Part shown: piece by piece, positions 19,151 to 29,289 of the stretch | Position numbering within the stretch: position 1 is the first letter of the stretch | How the letters are laid out: every line of letters begins with the position of its first letter | From: Zobellia uliginosa | GTDB taxonomy: Bacteria; Bacteroidota; Bacteroidia; Flavobacteriales; Flavobacteriaceae | DNA: 64,000 nt | Assembly: GCF_018860745.1 (NCBI RefSeq) | Contig: NZ_JAHKPY010000002.1 | Location: 124,001-188,000, forward strand | Direction: 5' to 3' | The notes under the pieces: generated by a model | Told to the model about the DNA's origin: nothing | The model's input: only the letters and a program-made list of their open reading frames with translations | Databases searched by the model: none | Translations under genes and position numbers: made by a program

Positions 19151-19193
19151 CGAATCTCCGATGTTTCCTTGCCAATGTAAATGACCTAGGTCA
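19151..19193 (-). promoter_or_regulatory. Crp/FNR-type site, probable promoter of the ppsA-ldhA-gpmA-pfkB-fba-glk operon
   Basis: Perfect palindrome TGACCTAGGTCA at 19182-19193 (14 bases perfect). On the minus strand GAGATTCG at 19151-19158 matches the -7 box in only four of six positions, but at the standard 33-bp spacing. Its centre is also exactly 33 bp from the centre of the next site, which serves the ATPase operon. Confidence 0.65.
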
Positions 19194-19214
19194 TGGAGGA
19201 AAAAAAAGATGGCA

Positions 19215-19257
19215 TGACCCAAATCATTTCAGTTGGAAATTTGGGGCAATACTTTTA
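19215..19257 (+). promoter_or_regulatory. Crp/FNR-type site and promoter of the N-ATPase operon
   Basis: Site TGACCCAAATCA at 19215-19226 and -7 box TACTTTTA at 19250-19257 (five of six), 33 bp centre to centre on the plus strand. The atpD start codon lies 26 bp further on. Confidence 0.75.
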
Positions 19258-19270
19258 CTACTTCATTTAG

Positions 19271-20752
<1,482 letters not shown>

Positions 20753-20769
20753 ATCTAGAACTAAAAATA

Positions 20770-21159
20770 ATGGAGCTACATATTTTACTTCCGTTTAAGA
20801 TATTTCTTAAAATTTCTGGAGTGCTGCGTATTGTGGTAGATACCAATGCGGGTTCATACGGGTTTTTACCCCACAGGTTAGATTGTGTTGCCGCTTTGGT
20901 ACCTGGCATATTAACCTACGAGACAAAGGAAGGGCAAGATCACTACGTAGCAATGGATGAAGGTATACTAACGAAGAGGGACGGTTTTGTAGAGATATCC
21001 GTACGAAATGCAATAGCAGGAGCTGATTTAGGAAAACTTAGAAGTGCCGTAGAAAGTCAGTTTAGAAATTTAGATGAAGAGGAAAGAGATGTACGAAAGG
21101 CCGTTGCCAAATTAGAAAGTGAATTTATTCACGGGATTAAAAAACTTCGTCAATCATGA
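20770..21159 (+). CDS. atpC: N-type ATPase epsilon subunit
   Basis: 129-residue epsilon subunit of the F1 part. The N-terminal beta-sandwich is visible (MELHILLPFKIFLKISGVLRI, FLPHRLDCVAALVPGILTYE, HYVAMDEGILTKRDGFVEISV), followed by a C-terminal helical hairpin of about 45 residues. It lies 17 bp after atpD and overlaps atpQ by 4 bp, so translation is probably coupled. Epsilon normally connects gamma to the c-ring and modulates ATP hydrolysis. Confidence 0.9.
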   Translation: MELHILLPFKIFLKISGVLRIVVDTNAGSYGFLPHRLDCVAALVPGILTYETKEGQDHYVAMDEGILTKRDGFVEISVRNAIAGADLGKLRSAVESQFRNLDEEERDVRKAVAKLESEFIHGIKKLRQS

Positions 21160-21488
21160 GCAAAAATATAGAGGATAAAAAAAGAAAGAAAGGCTTCTTA
21201 GATGAAGTTGATAGTAAAGAAAAACAAATGCTATATGCCCGAAATGAAGAGAAAAGGAGTGAATGGAGAGGTTTTGGCACTTTTGGAATGGTGGGTTGGT
21301 CCGTTGCCGTGCCAACCGTATTAGGGGCCGTGTTTGGGGTATGGTTAGATCGGAGATATCCGCAGACTTTTTCTTGGACACTAACCTTATTGCTAGCGGG
21401 TTTGTTTGTTGGTTGTGCTCTTGCATGGCAATGGATAGACAAAGAAAATAAATCAATGCACGAACATAAAAATAAGAAAGATGAATGA
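21156..21488 (+). CDS. atpQ: N-type ATPase accessory subunit AtpQ
   Basis: 110-residue membrane protein with a charged N-terminus of about 45 residues, then two hydrophobic segments (GTFGMVGWSVAVPTVLGAVFGVWLD and TLTLLLAGLFVGCALAWQWI) separated by DRRYPQ. This is the pattern of the ATPase_gene1/AtpZ-like family, called AtpQ in N-ATPase operons. The position between atpC and atpR, with short overlaps on both sides, fixes the assignment. A role in assembly or magnesium/calcium handling has been proposed for the family. Confidence 0.85.
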   Translation: MSKNIEDKKRKKGFLDEVDSKEKQMLYARNEEKRSEWRGFGTFGMVGWSVAVPTVLGAVFGVWLDRRYPQTFSWTLTLLLAGLFVGCALAWQWIDKENKSMHEHKNKKDE

Positions 21489-21783
21489 TTTAGTAATAAC
21501 CTTATTGGTTTTGTTTGGCGGCTCTTGCTTGGGTTTTCTATTTTTTGGAGGACTCTGGTTTACTTCAAAAAAGATGTTATCCTCCAAAAAGCCGGTATTA
21601 TGGTATTTGGGAAGTTTGTTCATAAGAGTGGGGCTTACTCTTTTGGGTTTTTACTACATGGGCCAAAACAATTTTAAGTATATGTTGATTTGTCTCTTAG
21701 GTTTTATAGGCACTCGTTTTATTGTTATTCGTATGACCAAAATCAAAGAGATAAAACCAATAAAACTAGATAAAGAGTATTAA
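21481..21783 (+). CDS. atpR: N-type ATPase subunit AtpR
   Basis: 100-residue protein with three hydrophobic segments (LVITLLVLFGGSCLGFLFFGGLWFTS, VLWYLGSLFIRVGLTLLGFYYMG and YMLICLLGFIGTRFIVIR), matching the N-ATPase AtpR family (PF12966). Conserved Arg residues inside the membrane segments (SLFIRVGL, GTRFIVIR) have been suggested to face the c-ring carboxylates. It overlaps atpQ by 8 bp and ends 1 bp before atpB. Its presence is diagnostic for an N-ATPase. Confidence 0.85.
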   Translation: MNDLVITLLVLFGGSCLGFLFFGGLWFTSKKMLSSKKPVLWYLGSLFIRVGLTLLGFYYMGQNNFKYMLICLLGFIGTRFIVIRMTKIKEIKPIKLDKEY

Positions 21784-21784
21784 G

Positions 21785-22510
21785 ATGGAACTAAGTCCTG
21801 ACGAAACGATTTTTTGGCAAAATGGCTTTATAACCATCAACCTTACATTGGTTACCACTTGGGTATTAATGTTTGTATTGGTGCTTGTGTCCGTTTTGGT
21901 AACCAGAAAACTACGTACCGATTTAAAAATATCGCGGTGGCAATGTATTTTAGAAATGCTAGTGACCGGTATGAACGAGCAGATAAAAGAGGTTGGACTA
22001 AAGAAATCCGAAAAATTTCTGGGTTTTATAGGAACGCTCTTCATTTTTATAGCCTTTGCTAATTTGTGCATTATTTTTCCAGGTTATGAACCTCCTACGA
22101 GTTCATTATCTACAACAGCAGCTTTGGCCCTATGTGTTTTTCTAGCAACTCCCATTTTCGGTATTGCAGAAAATGGTGTTTTTCAATATTTAAAAACATT
22201 TATAGAGCCTACATTCATTATGCTGCCTTTTAATATTATAAGCGAAATATCGCGTACGTTGGCTTTGGCGGTTCGTCTCTTTGGTAATATTATGAGCGGT
22301 GGTCTAATTGTTACCATTCTCTTGAGTATAGCGCCATTGTTTTTTCCGGTGTTAATGACCGTGTTAGGACTTATAACAGGTGTTATACAGGCTTATATAT
22401 TTAGCATTTTAGCAACGGTATACATAGCTGCGGCAACTGAAGAATCGGATAAAAAGAAAGTAAGAAAGGAACAAGTAAATCATACATCTAAAACAGTAAT
22501 AGAAGCTTAA
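21785..22510 (+). CDS. atpB: N-type ATPase subunit a
   Basis: 241-residue Fo a subunit. The essential Arg is Arg164 in LALAVRLFGNIMSGG, preceded by NIISEISR. Hydrophobic segments occur near residues 15-40, 82-100, 112-130, 165-188 and 192-215, and the C-terminus ends in a short charged tail. It provides the ion half-channels against the c-ring. It follows atpR by 1 bp and is separated from atpE by 73 bp, the largest gap of the operon. Confidence 0.93.
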   Translation: MELSPDETIFWQNGFITINLTLVTTWVLMFVLVLVSVLVTRKLRTDLKISRWQCILEMLVTGMNEQIKEVGLKKSEKFLGFIGTLFIFIAFANLCIIFPGYEPPTSSLSTTAALALCVFLATPIFGIAENGVFQYLKTFIEPTFIMLPFNIISEISRTLALAVRLFGNIMSGGLIVTILLSIAPLFFPVLMTVLGLITGVIQAYIFSILATVYIAAATEESDKKKVRKEQVNHTSKTVIEA

Positions 22511-22583
22511 TAAGGAGGGAAGAAACCCCTTTTCAAAATTTAATTCAAAACTAAAAATTGGTATAACAACAAAATTTAATATT

Positions 22584-22850
22584 ATGGACAATGCTACAAT
22601 AATCGCAATGGTTTCAATCATTACAGCCGGAATAACAACAGGAATTGGCTGTATGATACCTGCTTTGGGTCAGGGTAAATCTATTTCAACAGCTTTAAGT
22701 TCAATGGCCCAGCAGCCAGATGCAAGTCAGACCGTTACGCGTACCCTTTTTGTGGGTCTGGCCATGCTAGAATCATTGGCAATCTATTGTTTTGTGATTT
22801 CAATGATCTTGATTTTTGCAAATCCTTTCTGGAACCATTTCATCGCTTAA
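22584..22850 (+). CDS. atpE: N-type ATPase subunit c
   Basis: 88-residue two-helix c subunit of the rotor ring. The ion-binding carboxylate is Glu63 in LAMLESLAIYCF. Compared with the Na+ ring of Ilyobacter, Gln (here Gln30 in ALGQG), the Glu, the following Ser (Ser64) and the Tyr (Tyr68) are all kept at the same spacing, while the Thr after the Ser is Leu65. This points to Na+ coupling but with one water-coordinating ligand changed, so Na+ specificity should be seen as likely rather than shown. It lies between atpB and atpF. Confidence 0.93.
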   Translation: MDNATIIAMVSIITAGITTGIGCMIPALGQGKSISTALSSMAQQPDASQTVTRTLFVGLAMLESLAIYCFVISMILIFANPFWNHFIA

Positions 22851-22860
22851 TACCTAAAAT

Positions 22861-23631
22861 ATGAAAATCGACTGGTTTACTGTTATAGCCCAAATCATCA
22901 ATTTTTTGGTGTTAATGTGGTTATTGAAACGTTTTCTTTATCAACCTATTTTATCTTCAATAGATGAACGGGAAACTAATATAAAGAACAAACTCTTGGA
23001 TGCTGAATCTCAGAAAAAAGAAGCAGCACAAGCCAAAGAAGAATTCAACCATAAAAACGAAACTTTCAATAAAGAGAAGGATGAATTAATGAAGAAGACT
23101 GCCGCGGAAGCCAAAACCGAAGGAGATAAGCTAAAGGTAAATGCTAGAAACGAAGCTAATGAGCTTAAAGATAGATTAGAAAAAGCTTTTGCCGAGGATC
23201 AAGCTATCAAAAATAATAATATGGCCAAGAGGTTGAAAGGGGAGGTTCTTGACATTGCAAGAAAAACATTGACAGACCTCTCTTCTGTTAGTTTAGAAGG
23301 GCAAACAGTAGATGTCTTTTTGAAAAAAATAAATGACCTACAAGCCCAGGAGAAAGCAAAATTTTCTGAGGCTCTAAAAGGAGGTAAGCCCGTATTGGTA
23401 CAAAGTGCTTTTGCCCTTTCTGCCAATCAACAAGGTTCCATACAAAAAACGATAAGTGGGTTATTGAAGACCGAGAATACCTACGAGTTTAAAACTAGGC
23501 CGGAATTGATTACAGGTATCGAAGTTTTAACCAATGGTTATAAATTATCTTGGAGTGTTACGGACTATTTGAAATCTTTTGAAGAAGATATTGAAGCAGA
23601 TAAAAAGGTTGAAATAGAAGCGAAAGAATAA
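22861..23631 (+). CDS. atpF: N-type ATPase subunit b, long form
   Basis: 256-residue b subunit, about 90 residues longer than ordinary b subunits. One N-terminal membrane segment ([20 protein letters not shown]) is followed by a long charged coiled coil (about residues 35-130) and a C-terminal globular part (SALAL-like [25 protein letters not shown], near residues 178-205) that resembles the delta subunit. The operon has no separate delta gene, as in other N-ATPases, so this C-terminal part probably does its job as stator link to alpha. Gaps to neighbours are 10 and 16 bp. Confidence 0.92.
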   Translation: MKIDWFTVIAQIINFLVLMWLLKRFLYQPILSSIDERETNIKNKLLDAESQKKEAAQAKEEFNHKNETFNKEKDELMKKTAAEAKTEGDKLKVNARNEANELKDRLEKAFAEDQAIKNNNMAKRLKGEVLDIARKTLTDLSSVSLEGQTVDVFLKKINDLQAQEKAKFSEALKGGKPVLVQSAFALSANQQGSIQKTISGLLKTENTYEFKTRPELITGIEVLTNGYKLSWSVTDYLKSFEEDIEADKKVEIEAKE

Positions 23632-23647
23632 TCGAAATATAAATGAA

Positions 23648-25177
23648 ATGGGCGCAACGGATTATAAAAGTTTAGTGAACGATACGTTTGATGAACTTGC
23701 AAAACATACGAAAGATCACGAGTTTAATCTGGCGCCAAAAGAAGTGGGCCGTGTTACCAGTGTTTCTGCCGGTGTGGTAAAGGTGTCAGGTTTACCAAAC
23801 GTAGGTTATGAGGAGCTATTGAAATTCCCTGGCAATTTGTATGGTATAGCCTTTAGTATTGAAGAAAACGAAATAGGCGCTATTCTCTTGGGAGAAGATT
23901 CCGATTTAAATGCAGGAGACCTTGTAGAACGTACAAATCGCGTGATGGATGTACCTGTGGGCAAAGCACTTCTTGGAAGGGTAATTGGGCCTTTGGGAGA
24001 ACCTATGGATGATAAAGGTGCTATTTCTTATGAGAAAAGATTGCCTATAGAGCGGAGCGCTACACCTATTATGGATCGTTCTGGAGTAAGTATGCCGTTG
24101 CAAACAGGTATTAAAGTTATTGATGCATTGATTCCAATAGGACGCGGACAACGGGAATTGATTTTAGGTGACCGCCAAACGGGTAAGACCGCTATTGCAT
24201 TGGATACCATAGTTAATCAAAAAGATAAAGATGTTATCTGTGTTTACTGTGCTATTGGGCAAAGGGCTTCTGCGGTAGCTAAAGTTATTGCGGATTTAAA
24301 GGAAAATGGGGCAATGGAGTATACCATCGTAATGGTTACAGAAGGAAACGATTCTCCGGGGTTACAATATATTGCTCCCTATGCAGCCACTAGTATTGCA
24401 GAATATTTTATGCAAATAGGTAAAGATGTACTCATTGTATATGATGATTTAACGAACCATGCTAGGGCGTATCGTGAACTCTCTCTTTTGTTGAAAAGAC
24501 CGCCAGGTCGAGAGGCTTTTCCTGGGGATATATTTTACATCCATTCCCGATTATTGGAGCGTTCTACGCATTTAAGCGAAGAACTTGGAGGCGGGTCATT
24601 GACCGCTCTTCCCATAATTGAGACCGAAGCGCAGAACATGTCAGCTTATATCCCTACCAATTTAATTTCAATTACGGATGGGCAGATTTATCTGTCGCCT
24701 AAACAATTTGAGTTAGGTGTTTTACCTGCGGTTGAGGTTGGTAAATCGGTTTCTCGTGTTGGTGGTAAGGCACAATTACCTGCCTACCGAGCCATTGCGG
24801 GTGATTTAAAACTAGGATTTTCACAGTTTGAAGAATTGGAAACTTTTGCTCGTTTTGGCTCTCATTTAGATGAAGAAACAAAAAATGTTATTGAACACGG
24901 TAAACGTATTAGGGAGATTCTTAAACAGAATGAACTACAACCGTTGTCCGTAGTAGAACAAATAGGGGTACTTCTAACGCTAACCCAAGGTCTTTTTGAT
25001 ACGATTACAATTGAAAATATGCGCGAAGCAGAAAAGGCGGTGATAAAAAGTATAGGCACTTTACCAGAAGCTATTCAAAAAAGTTTGTATTCCGATAAAG
25101 GATTGGATGATGCAGGCCGAGAAAGTATGATGGCGGCTACAAAAACTGCACTCAAGGAATTTCAAAAGGCAGAGTAA
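23648..25177 (+). CDS. atpA: N-type ATPase alpha subunit
   Basis: 509-residue alpha subunit of F1 with the non-catalytic nucleotide sites. Walker A GDRQTGKT is at residues 174-181; [30 protein letters not shown] and the [10 protein letters not shown] stretch are all typical. The C-terminal helical domain is complete. It follows atpF by 16 bp and precedes atpG by 18 bp. No frameshift or missing part. Confidence 0.95.
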   Translation: MGATDYKSLVNDTFDELAKHTKDHEFNLAPKEVGRVTSVSAGVVKVSGLPNVGYEELLKFPGNLYGIAFSIEENEIGAILLGEDSDLNAGDLVERTNRVMDVPVGKALLGRVIGPLGEPMDDKGAISYEKRLPIERSATPIMDRSGVSMPLQTGIKVIDALIPIGRGQRELILGDRQTGKTAIALDTIVNQKDKDVICVYCAIGQRASAVAKVIADLKENGAMEYTIVMVTEGNDSPGLQYIAPYAATSIAEYFMQIGKDVLIVYDDLTNHARAYRELSLLLKRPPGREAFPGDIFYIHSRLLERSTHLSEELGGGSLTALPIIETEAQNMSAYIPTNLISITDGQIYLSPKQFELGVLPAVEVGKSVSRVGGKAQLPAYRAIAGDLKLGFSQFEELETFARFGSHLDEETKNVIEHGKRIREILKQNELQPLSVVEQIGVLLTLTQGLFDTITIENMREAEKAVIKSIGTLPEAIQKSLYSDKGLDDAGRESMMAATKTALKEFQKAE

Positions 25178-25195
25178 CTCCTAAAAATAATCGCT

Positions 25196-26086
25196 ATGGA
25201 TTCGTTGGAAAGCTTAACAAGACAGATTACCGGAGCCAAAGAGCTAAACTCCATAGTGCGTACTATGAAGGCTATGGCTGCCGCTAATATTGGTCAATAT
25301 GAAAGGGCCATGGAATCTTTGGATGATTATTGGACCAATGTGTCTTTAGGACTTGTAGCTTATTTAAAAGCTATTGGTTTGGACAAACAGGATTCTAGAC
25401 AGAACGAGAACACTATTAAAAGAGAAAAGTCTATTTGCGCTATTGTTTTTGGATCAGACCAAGGTTTTGTTGGGCAGTTTAATGACTCCCTTTCGCAATA
25501 CGTCCAAGAATCTTTATCTACTCACGGAGGTAAATTGGAAATCTGGACCGTTGGTGTACGGGTACCGTTATTACTAGCGGATATGGGAATGACCGTGACC
25601 AAACAGTTTAACCTTCCAAATTCTATAAATGCTATTACCGCTCTTATTGGTTCAATTTTGGTACAGGTAGAGGAAAACCAAGAAAATGGAAATGTGGATG
25701 AGTATTACCTTTTCCATAATCACTTGGTAAACGAAGGGTCTTACGAACAAGAAAAATTACGCCTATTACCGCTAGATGCAGAATGGCGCCAGGAAAAAGC
25801 ACAGCTAAAATGGCCTACTCAAAAACAACCTGAAGTTATTGGTGATAGTAGTAAGCTTATACGCCGTTTAATTAGAGAATATCTCTTTGTAACGCTTTAT
25901 AAGACCTGTACGGAATCATTAGCTAGTGAAAACTTAAGTAGGTTGAATGCCATGCAACGTGCAGAAAAAAACATTGAAGAACTGTTAGATGATATTGGTA
26001 ATACCTACCACCGTTTAAGACAAAGTTCCATAGACGAAGAGCTTTTTGATGTAGTCTCTGGTTTTACTGCCTTAAAGAAAGATTAA
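25196..26086 (+). CDS. atpG: N-type ATPase gamma subunit
   Basis: 296-residue central-stalk gamma subunit. The N-terminal helix TRQITGAKELNSIVRTMKAMAAANIGQYERA is typical, FGSDQGFVGQFN marks the Rossmann-like middle, and the C-terminal helix ASENLSRLNAMQRAEKNIEELLDDIGNTYHRLRQ pairs with the first. It is the last gene of the atpDCQRBEFAG operon and is followed by a terminator before the convergent ABC operon. Confidence 0.93.
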   Translation: MDSLESLTRQITGAKELNSIVRTMKAMAAANIGQYERAMESLDDYWTNVSLGLVAYLKAIGLDKQDSRQNENTIKREKSICAIVFGSDQGFVGQFNDSLSQYVQESLSTHGGKLEIWTVGVRVPLLLADMGMTVTKQFNLPNSINAITALIGSILVQVEENQENGNVDEYYLFHNHLVNEGSYEQEKLRLLPLDAEWRQEKAQLKWPTQKQPEVIGDSSKLIRRLIREYLFVTLYKTCTESLASENLSRLNAMQRAEKNIEELLDDIGNTYHRLRQSSIDEELFDVVSGFTALKKD

Positions 26087-26109
26087 GAATTAATTCCTTC
26101 TAATAAGAA

Positions 26110-26152
26110 AAAAAAAATAGGGTAATCGTTAATTACGATTGCTTTATTTTTT
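26110..26152. terminator. Bidirectional terminator between atpG and the ABC efflux operon
   Basis: Small hairpin AATCGT-loop-ACGATT (26124-26129 with 26135-26140), flanked by an A-run on the left and TTTATTTTTT on the right, so it can act in both directions. It lies between convergent genes. Confidence 0.6.
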
Positions 26153-26229
26153 GCGTTTATATTTTCAATTTTATCTAAAGATTTTCTTGATGTAATTATG
26201 GTAGAGGCATAAATTTAAGCCTATCATCT

Positions 26230-27345
26230 TTAGTCTTTTTTATTAAAAATCCATAGTGAAACAGCTAGGGTAGCAAAGGTTAAACCAGATACTTTTAACA
26301 GGTCAGGTAAAATATCCTTTATACCACTACCTTTTGTAATTACCAAGTGAATCATTCTGGAATAATAAGCTTGTGGATTTAATTCAGCCATTGCTTTACC
26401 CCATGAGGGCATATTGTCAATAGGCGTTATAAAATCACCAAAAATCACAAATATCATGATGATGAAAAAGGTGAAGAACATGGCTTGTTGTTGGGTATTT
26501 GAAATTACCGAAATTAATACGCCTACTGCTAAAAGCAGAAACATTACAACACCTGATAAAAAGAAAACAAGCCACAGACTTCCTACTACAGGTACGTGAA
26601 ATACAAGGCTGCTTAAAATTAAACCAATAGCAAGAAGTACAATGTTAATAATCCAAACAGGAATAATTTTGCCCATAATAAAATGAGTCTTTCTCATGGG
26701 AGTCACATTTAACTGTTCCATCGTGCCTATTTCTTTTTCCTTTACGATATTCATTCCTGACAATAGTATTGTAATCATAACAACCATTGCTACGCACATA
26801 GCCGGCACCATGATATACTGACTGATCAGCGCTCTATTATACCAGTATGAATACGGAATACTAACTGTTGCTGCTTTATTGGACAGGCTTTTTTTACTCC
26901 ATTTTATGGCAACATCTTTGTTTACCGCGCCTATGATTTCGCTGGAGTAAGCATAGGTAAGACTGGCAGTAATAGCATCAATAGCATTAGTAACTAGTTG
27001 AACTTTACTACTATGTTCTTTAATAAGTTTTTTTTCAAAATTTGGTGGAAAATGTACAATCAGATTTATGTTTTTGTACTCCATTACCTTATAGGCTTCA
27101 TCCATGGTTAGAGCAGCCCCTCGGATATCAAAGAAATCTGAACCCTTCATTTTAGAAATAATTTCTCTAGAGGTAGATGATAGATCCTCGTCTACTACAT
27201 AAACACTAGCATAATTAATGTCACCTCCAGCTGTACCCAATAAGAGAACTTGGATAAAAGGTTGAGACAAAATAATGAGTACCAACAGCGGATTCCTGAA
27301 AATTTGGATAAATTCTTTAACGATGATGAATCTTATGATACGCAT
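26230..27345 (-). CDS. ABC-2 type efflux permease (second of pair)
   Basis: 371-residue ABC-2 permease of the YbhS/YbhR (DrrB-like) kind. One N-terminal membrane segment (PLLVLIILSQPFIQVLLLG) is followed by a periplasmic domain of about 140 residues and five C-terminal segments. The NIVKEKEIGTMEQLNVTPM stretch near residue 203 is the family's coupling-helix region. It is the last gene of an operon encoding TolC-like, HlyD-like, two ATPases and two permeases. Together they would form a tripartite exporter of drugs, cations or other small molecules. Confidence 0.9.
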   Translation of the reverse strand: MRIIRFIIVKEFIQIFRNPLLVLIILSQPFIQVLLLGTAGGDINYASVYVVDEDLSSTSREIISKMKGSDFFDIRGAALTMDEAYKVMEYKNINLIVHFPPNFEKKLIKEHSSKVQLVTNAIDAITASLTYAYSSEIIGAVNKDVAIKWSKKSLSNKAATVSIPYSYWYNRALISQYIMVPAMCVAMVVMITILLSGMNIVKEKEIGTMEQLNVTPMRKTHFIMGKIIPVWIINIVLLAIGLILSSLVFHVPVVGSLWLVFFLSGVVMFLLLAVGVLISVISNTQQQAMFFTFFIIMIFVIFGDFITPIDNMPSWGKAMAELNPQAYYSRMIHLVITKGSGIKDILPDLLKVSGLTFATLAVSLWIFNKKD

Positions 27346-27370
27346 CTTTCTGTATTTTAAATGTTAATTC

Positions 27371-28486
27371 TTATTGGAGTCTTGGTTTAAACCGTATGAC
27401 ACTCCAGAAATAAAACACCATTACCATGATTACAAGCATGGCAGTTTCAAAGAAAAGACTACCCCCCTTAGCACCTTGAAGCAGGATGCCCTTACTTATG
27501 ATATTGAACCACGTTGAAGGCAATAATTTCCCTAACCATTGTAATACCACCGGAAGACTATCTGTAGGGAAAGTCATTCCCGATAAAACTTCTGTGGGCA
27601 ACATCAACAAAGTCATAGTAATCATCATAGCTGTTAGCTGGGAATTTGCGAAAGTAGATATCAATAATCCCAAAGCAAGAGCTGTAAGAATGTAGAGAAC
27701 AGTATTTAATAATAAGAGTCCCATACTCCCTGAAACAGGTACTTCAAATACATATTTTGCTGCCCAAATAATGGATAATGCGCTAATGAAAGAGGTTATT
27801 AAATACGGAACTATTTTGGCAAACATGATCAGAAATCTATTTATGGGGGTACTTAAAAGTAACTCCAGAGTACCTAACTCTTTTTCTTTAGTAATTGATA
27901 ACGAGGTCATTAATGCTCCTACGAGTAAAATGACCGTAGACATAATACCAGGTACCGTCATATACCTACCATTAAGATTCTTGTTATACATCATACGTAC
28001 TGTGGGTATAATGTAGTATCCGGCTCTGCTAGGCGGATTTTTACTTGCAATATGTTTGTTGATTATAATTTTACCATAGGAGATAAGGCTAGGGGAGGTC
28101 AATATCTTGGATCCATCAGCAATTAATTGTATCTGTGCATGACCTTCGTGGTGTAATTTATAGCCAAAGTCTTTATCAAAAACGAAGGCCATACGAATGG
28201 TACCTTTTTTAAATTCTTCATCAATCTCATCAGAAGTATCCAGGTATTTTACCAATTTAAAAAATTCAGAAGTGCTAATTAAATTGATCAATTCTTTTGA
28301 ATCGTGGTCCTTGGCATGATCTACAACTGCAATATTAGCATCCTTGATTTCCATGGTCATTACAGAACCAAAAAGTAGTACCAAGACTATGGGTATGCCC
28401 AATAGCATCGTTAAGGAACGCCAATCTCTTAGGATATGGAGAAACTCCTTACGAACAAGTCCTTTGAATATCTTGAAATTTTTCAT
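27371..28486 (-). CDS. ABC-2 type efflux permease (first of pair)
   Basis: 371-residue permease of the same family and the same length as its downstream neighbour. The N-terminal segment is MLLGIPIVLVLLFGSVM, a periplasmic part of similar size follows, and SITKEKELGTLELLLSTPINR near residue 205 is the conserved cytoplasmic loop. The two permeases probably form a heterodimer. Gaps are 35 bp to the upstream ATPase gene and 25 bp to the next permease. Confidence 0.9.
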   Translation of the reverse strand: MKNFKIFKGLVRKEFLHILRDWRSLTMLLGIPIVLVLLFGSVMTMEIKDANIAVVDHAKDHDSKELINLISTSEFFKLVKYLDTSDEIDEEFKKGTIRMAFVFDKDFGYKLHHEGHAQIQLIADGSKILTSPSLISYGKIIINKHIASKNPPSRAGYYIIPTVRMMYNKNLNGRYMTVPGIMSTVILLVGALMTSLSITKEKELGTLELLLSTPINRFLIMFAKIVPYLITSFISALSIIWAAKYVFEVPVSGSMGLLLLNTVLYILTALALGLLISTFANSQLTAMMITMTLLMLPTEVLSGMTFPTDSLPVVLQWLGKLLPSTWFNIISKGILLQGAKGGSLFFETAMLVIMVMVFYFWSVIRFKPRLQ

Positions 28487-28521
28487 TTTACTTTTTTATA
28501 ACTTCAATGACTTAAGCCAGA

Positions 28522-29289
28522 TCAGCTTGCAGTAATTGCATGTTCTTTTTCATAACCTCTTGCCAAATGAAGAAATACTTCTCCCATTGTTTCAAGCTTA
28601 TATTTATCTTTTAAGTTTTGGGGCGTATCTACTGTTATCATTTTTCCGGCTACCATCATTGATATTCGATGACAATATTCAGCTTCATCCATATTATGGG
28701 TAGTTACTAAAACGGTTACACCGCCTTCTGCGGTTTCATATATCATTTCCCAAAATTGTCTTCTTATTGAGGGATCAACACCACTAGTTGGTTCGTCTAA
28801 AAACACAACATCCGGCTTGTGCATCAAAGCTGTACAGAACGCAAGTTTTTGTTTCCAACCCAAGGGTAAGGAGCTTACGCGCTCTTTTTCAATATGTTCC
28901 ATTCCAAAATGGGTTAGTAATTCTTTGGTTCGGCTACTAATTTCTTTATTTGTAAGACCGTAGATTCCACCAAAAAAACGCATGTTCTCTTTTGCTGTTA
29001 AATCATCATATAAAGAGAATTTTTGGCTCATATAGCCAATGTGCTTTTTGAGCTTCCTAGAATTTTTAAAGATATCATAACCTGCTACCTGGCCTTTACC
29101 ACTAGTAGGTTCTAACACCCCAATGAGCATACGCATAGCAGTTGTTTTACCGGCGCCATTAGCTCCTAAAAATCCAAATATTTCGCCTTTTTGTACATTG
29201 AATGTAATTTTATCGACTGCCACGAAATCATCGAATTTTTTGGTCAGATTTTCAACACTAATGCTATATGTTTTTTCAGGCTGGCTCAT
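28522..29289 (-). CDS. ABC transporter ATPase with degenerate signature
   Basis: Start placed at the ATG at 29289 (255 residues); the open frame extends 14 codons further but into the upstream ATPase gene. From this start the gene overlaps the upstream one by 14 bp. Walker A is GANGAGKT near residue 43, the Q-loop is MSQKFSLYDD, Walker B is DVVFLDEPTSGVDP and the switch His is in TTHNMDEAEYC. The ABC signature reads SLPLGWKQKLA instead of LSGGQ, a variant seen in one member of YbhF-like tandem ATPases. It pairs with the ATPase at 29276, which has a regular LSGGM signature. ATP hydrolysis may be asymmetric. Confidence 0.9.
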   Translation of the reverse strand: MSQPEKTYSISVENLTKKFDDFVAVDKITFNVQKGEIFGFLGANGAGKTTAMRMLIGVLEPTSGKGQVAGYDIFKNSRKLKKHIGYMSQKFSLYDDLTAKENMRFFGGIYGLTNKEISSRTKELLTHFGMEHIEKERVSSLPLGWKQKLAFCTALMHKPDVVFLDEPTSGVDPSIRRQFWEMIYETAEGGVTVLVTTHNMDEAEYCHRISMMVAGKMITVDTPQNLKDKYKLETMGEVFLHLARGYEKEHAITAS

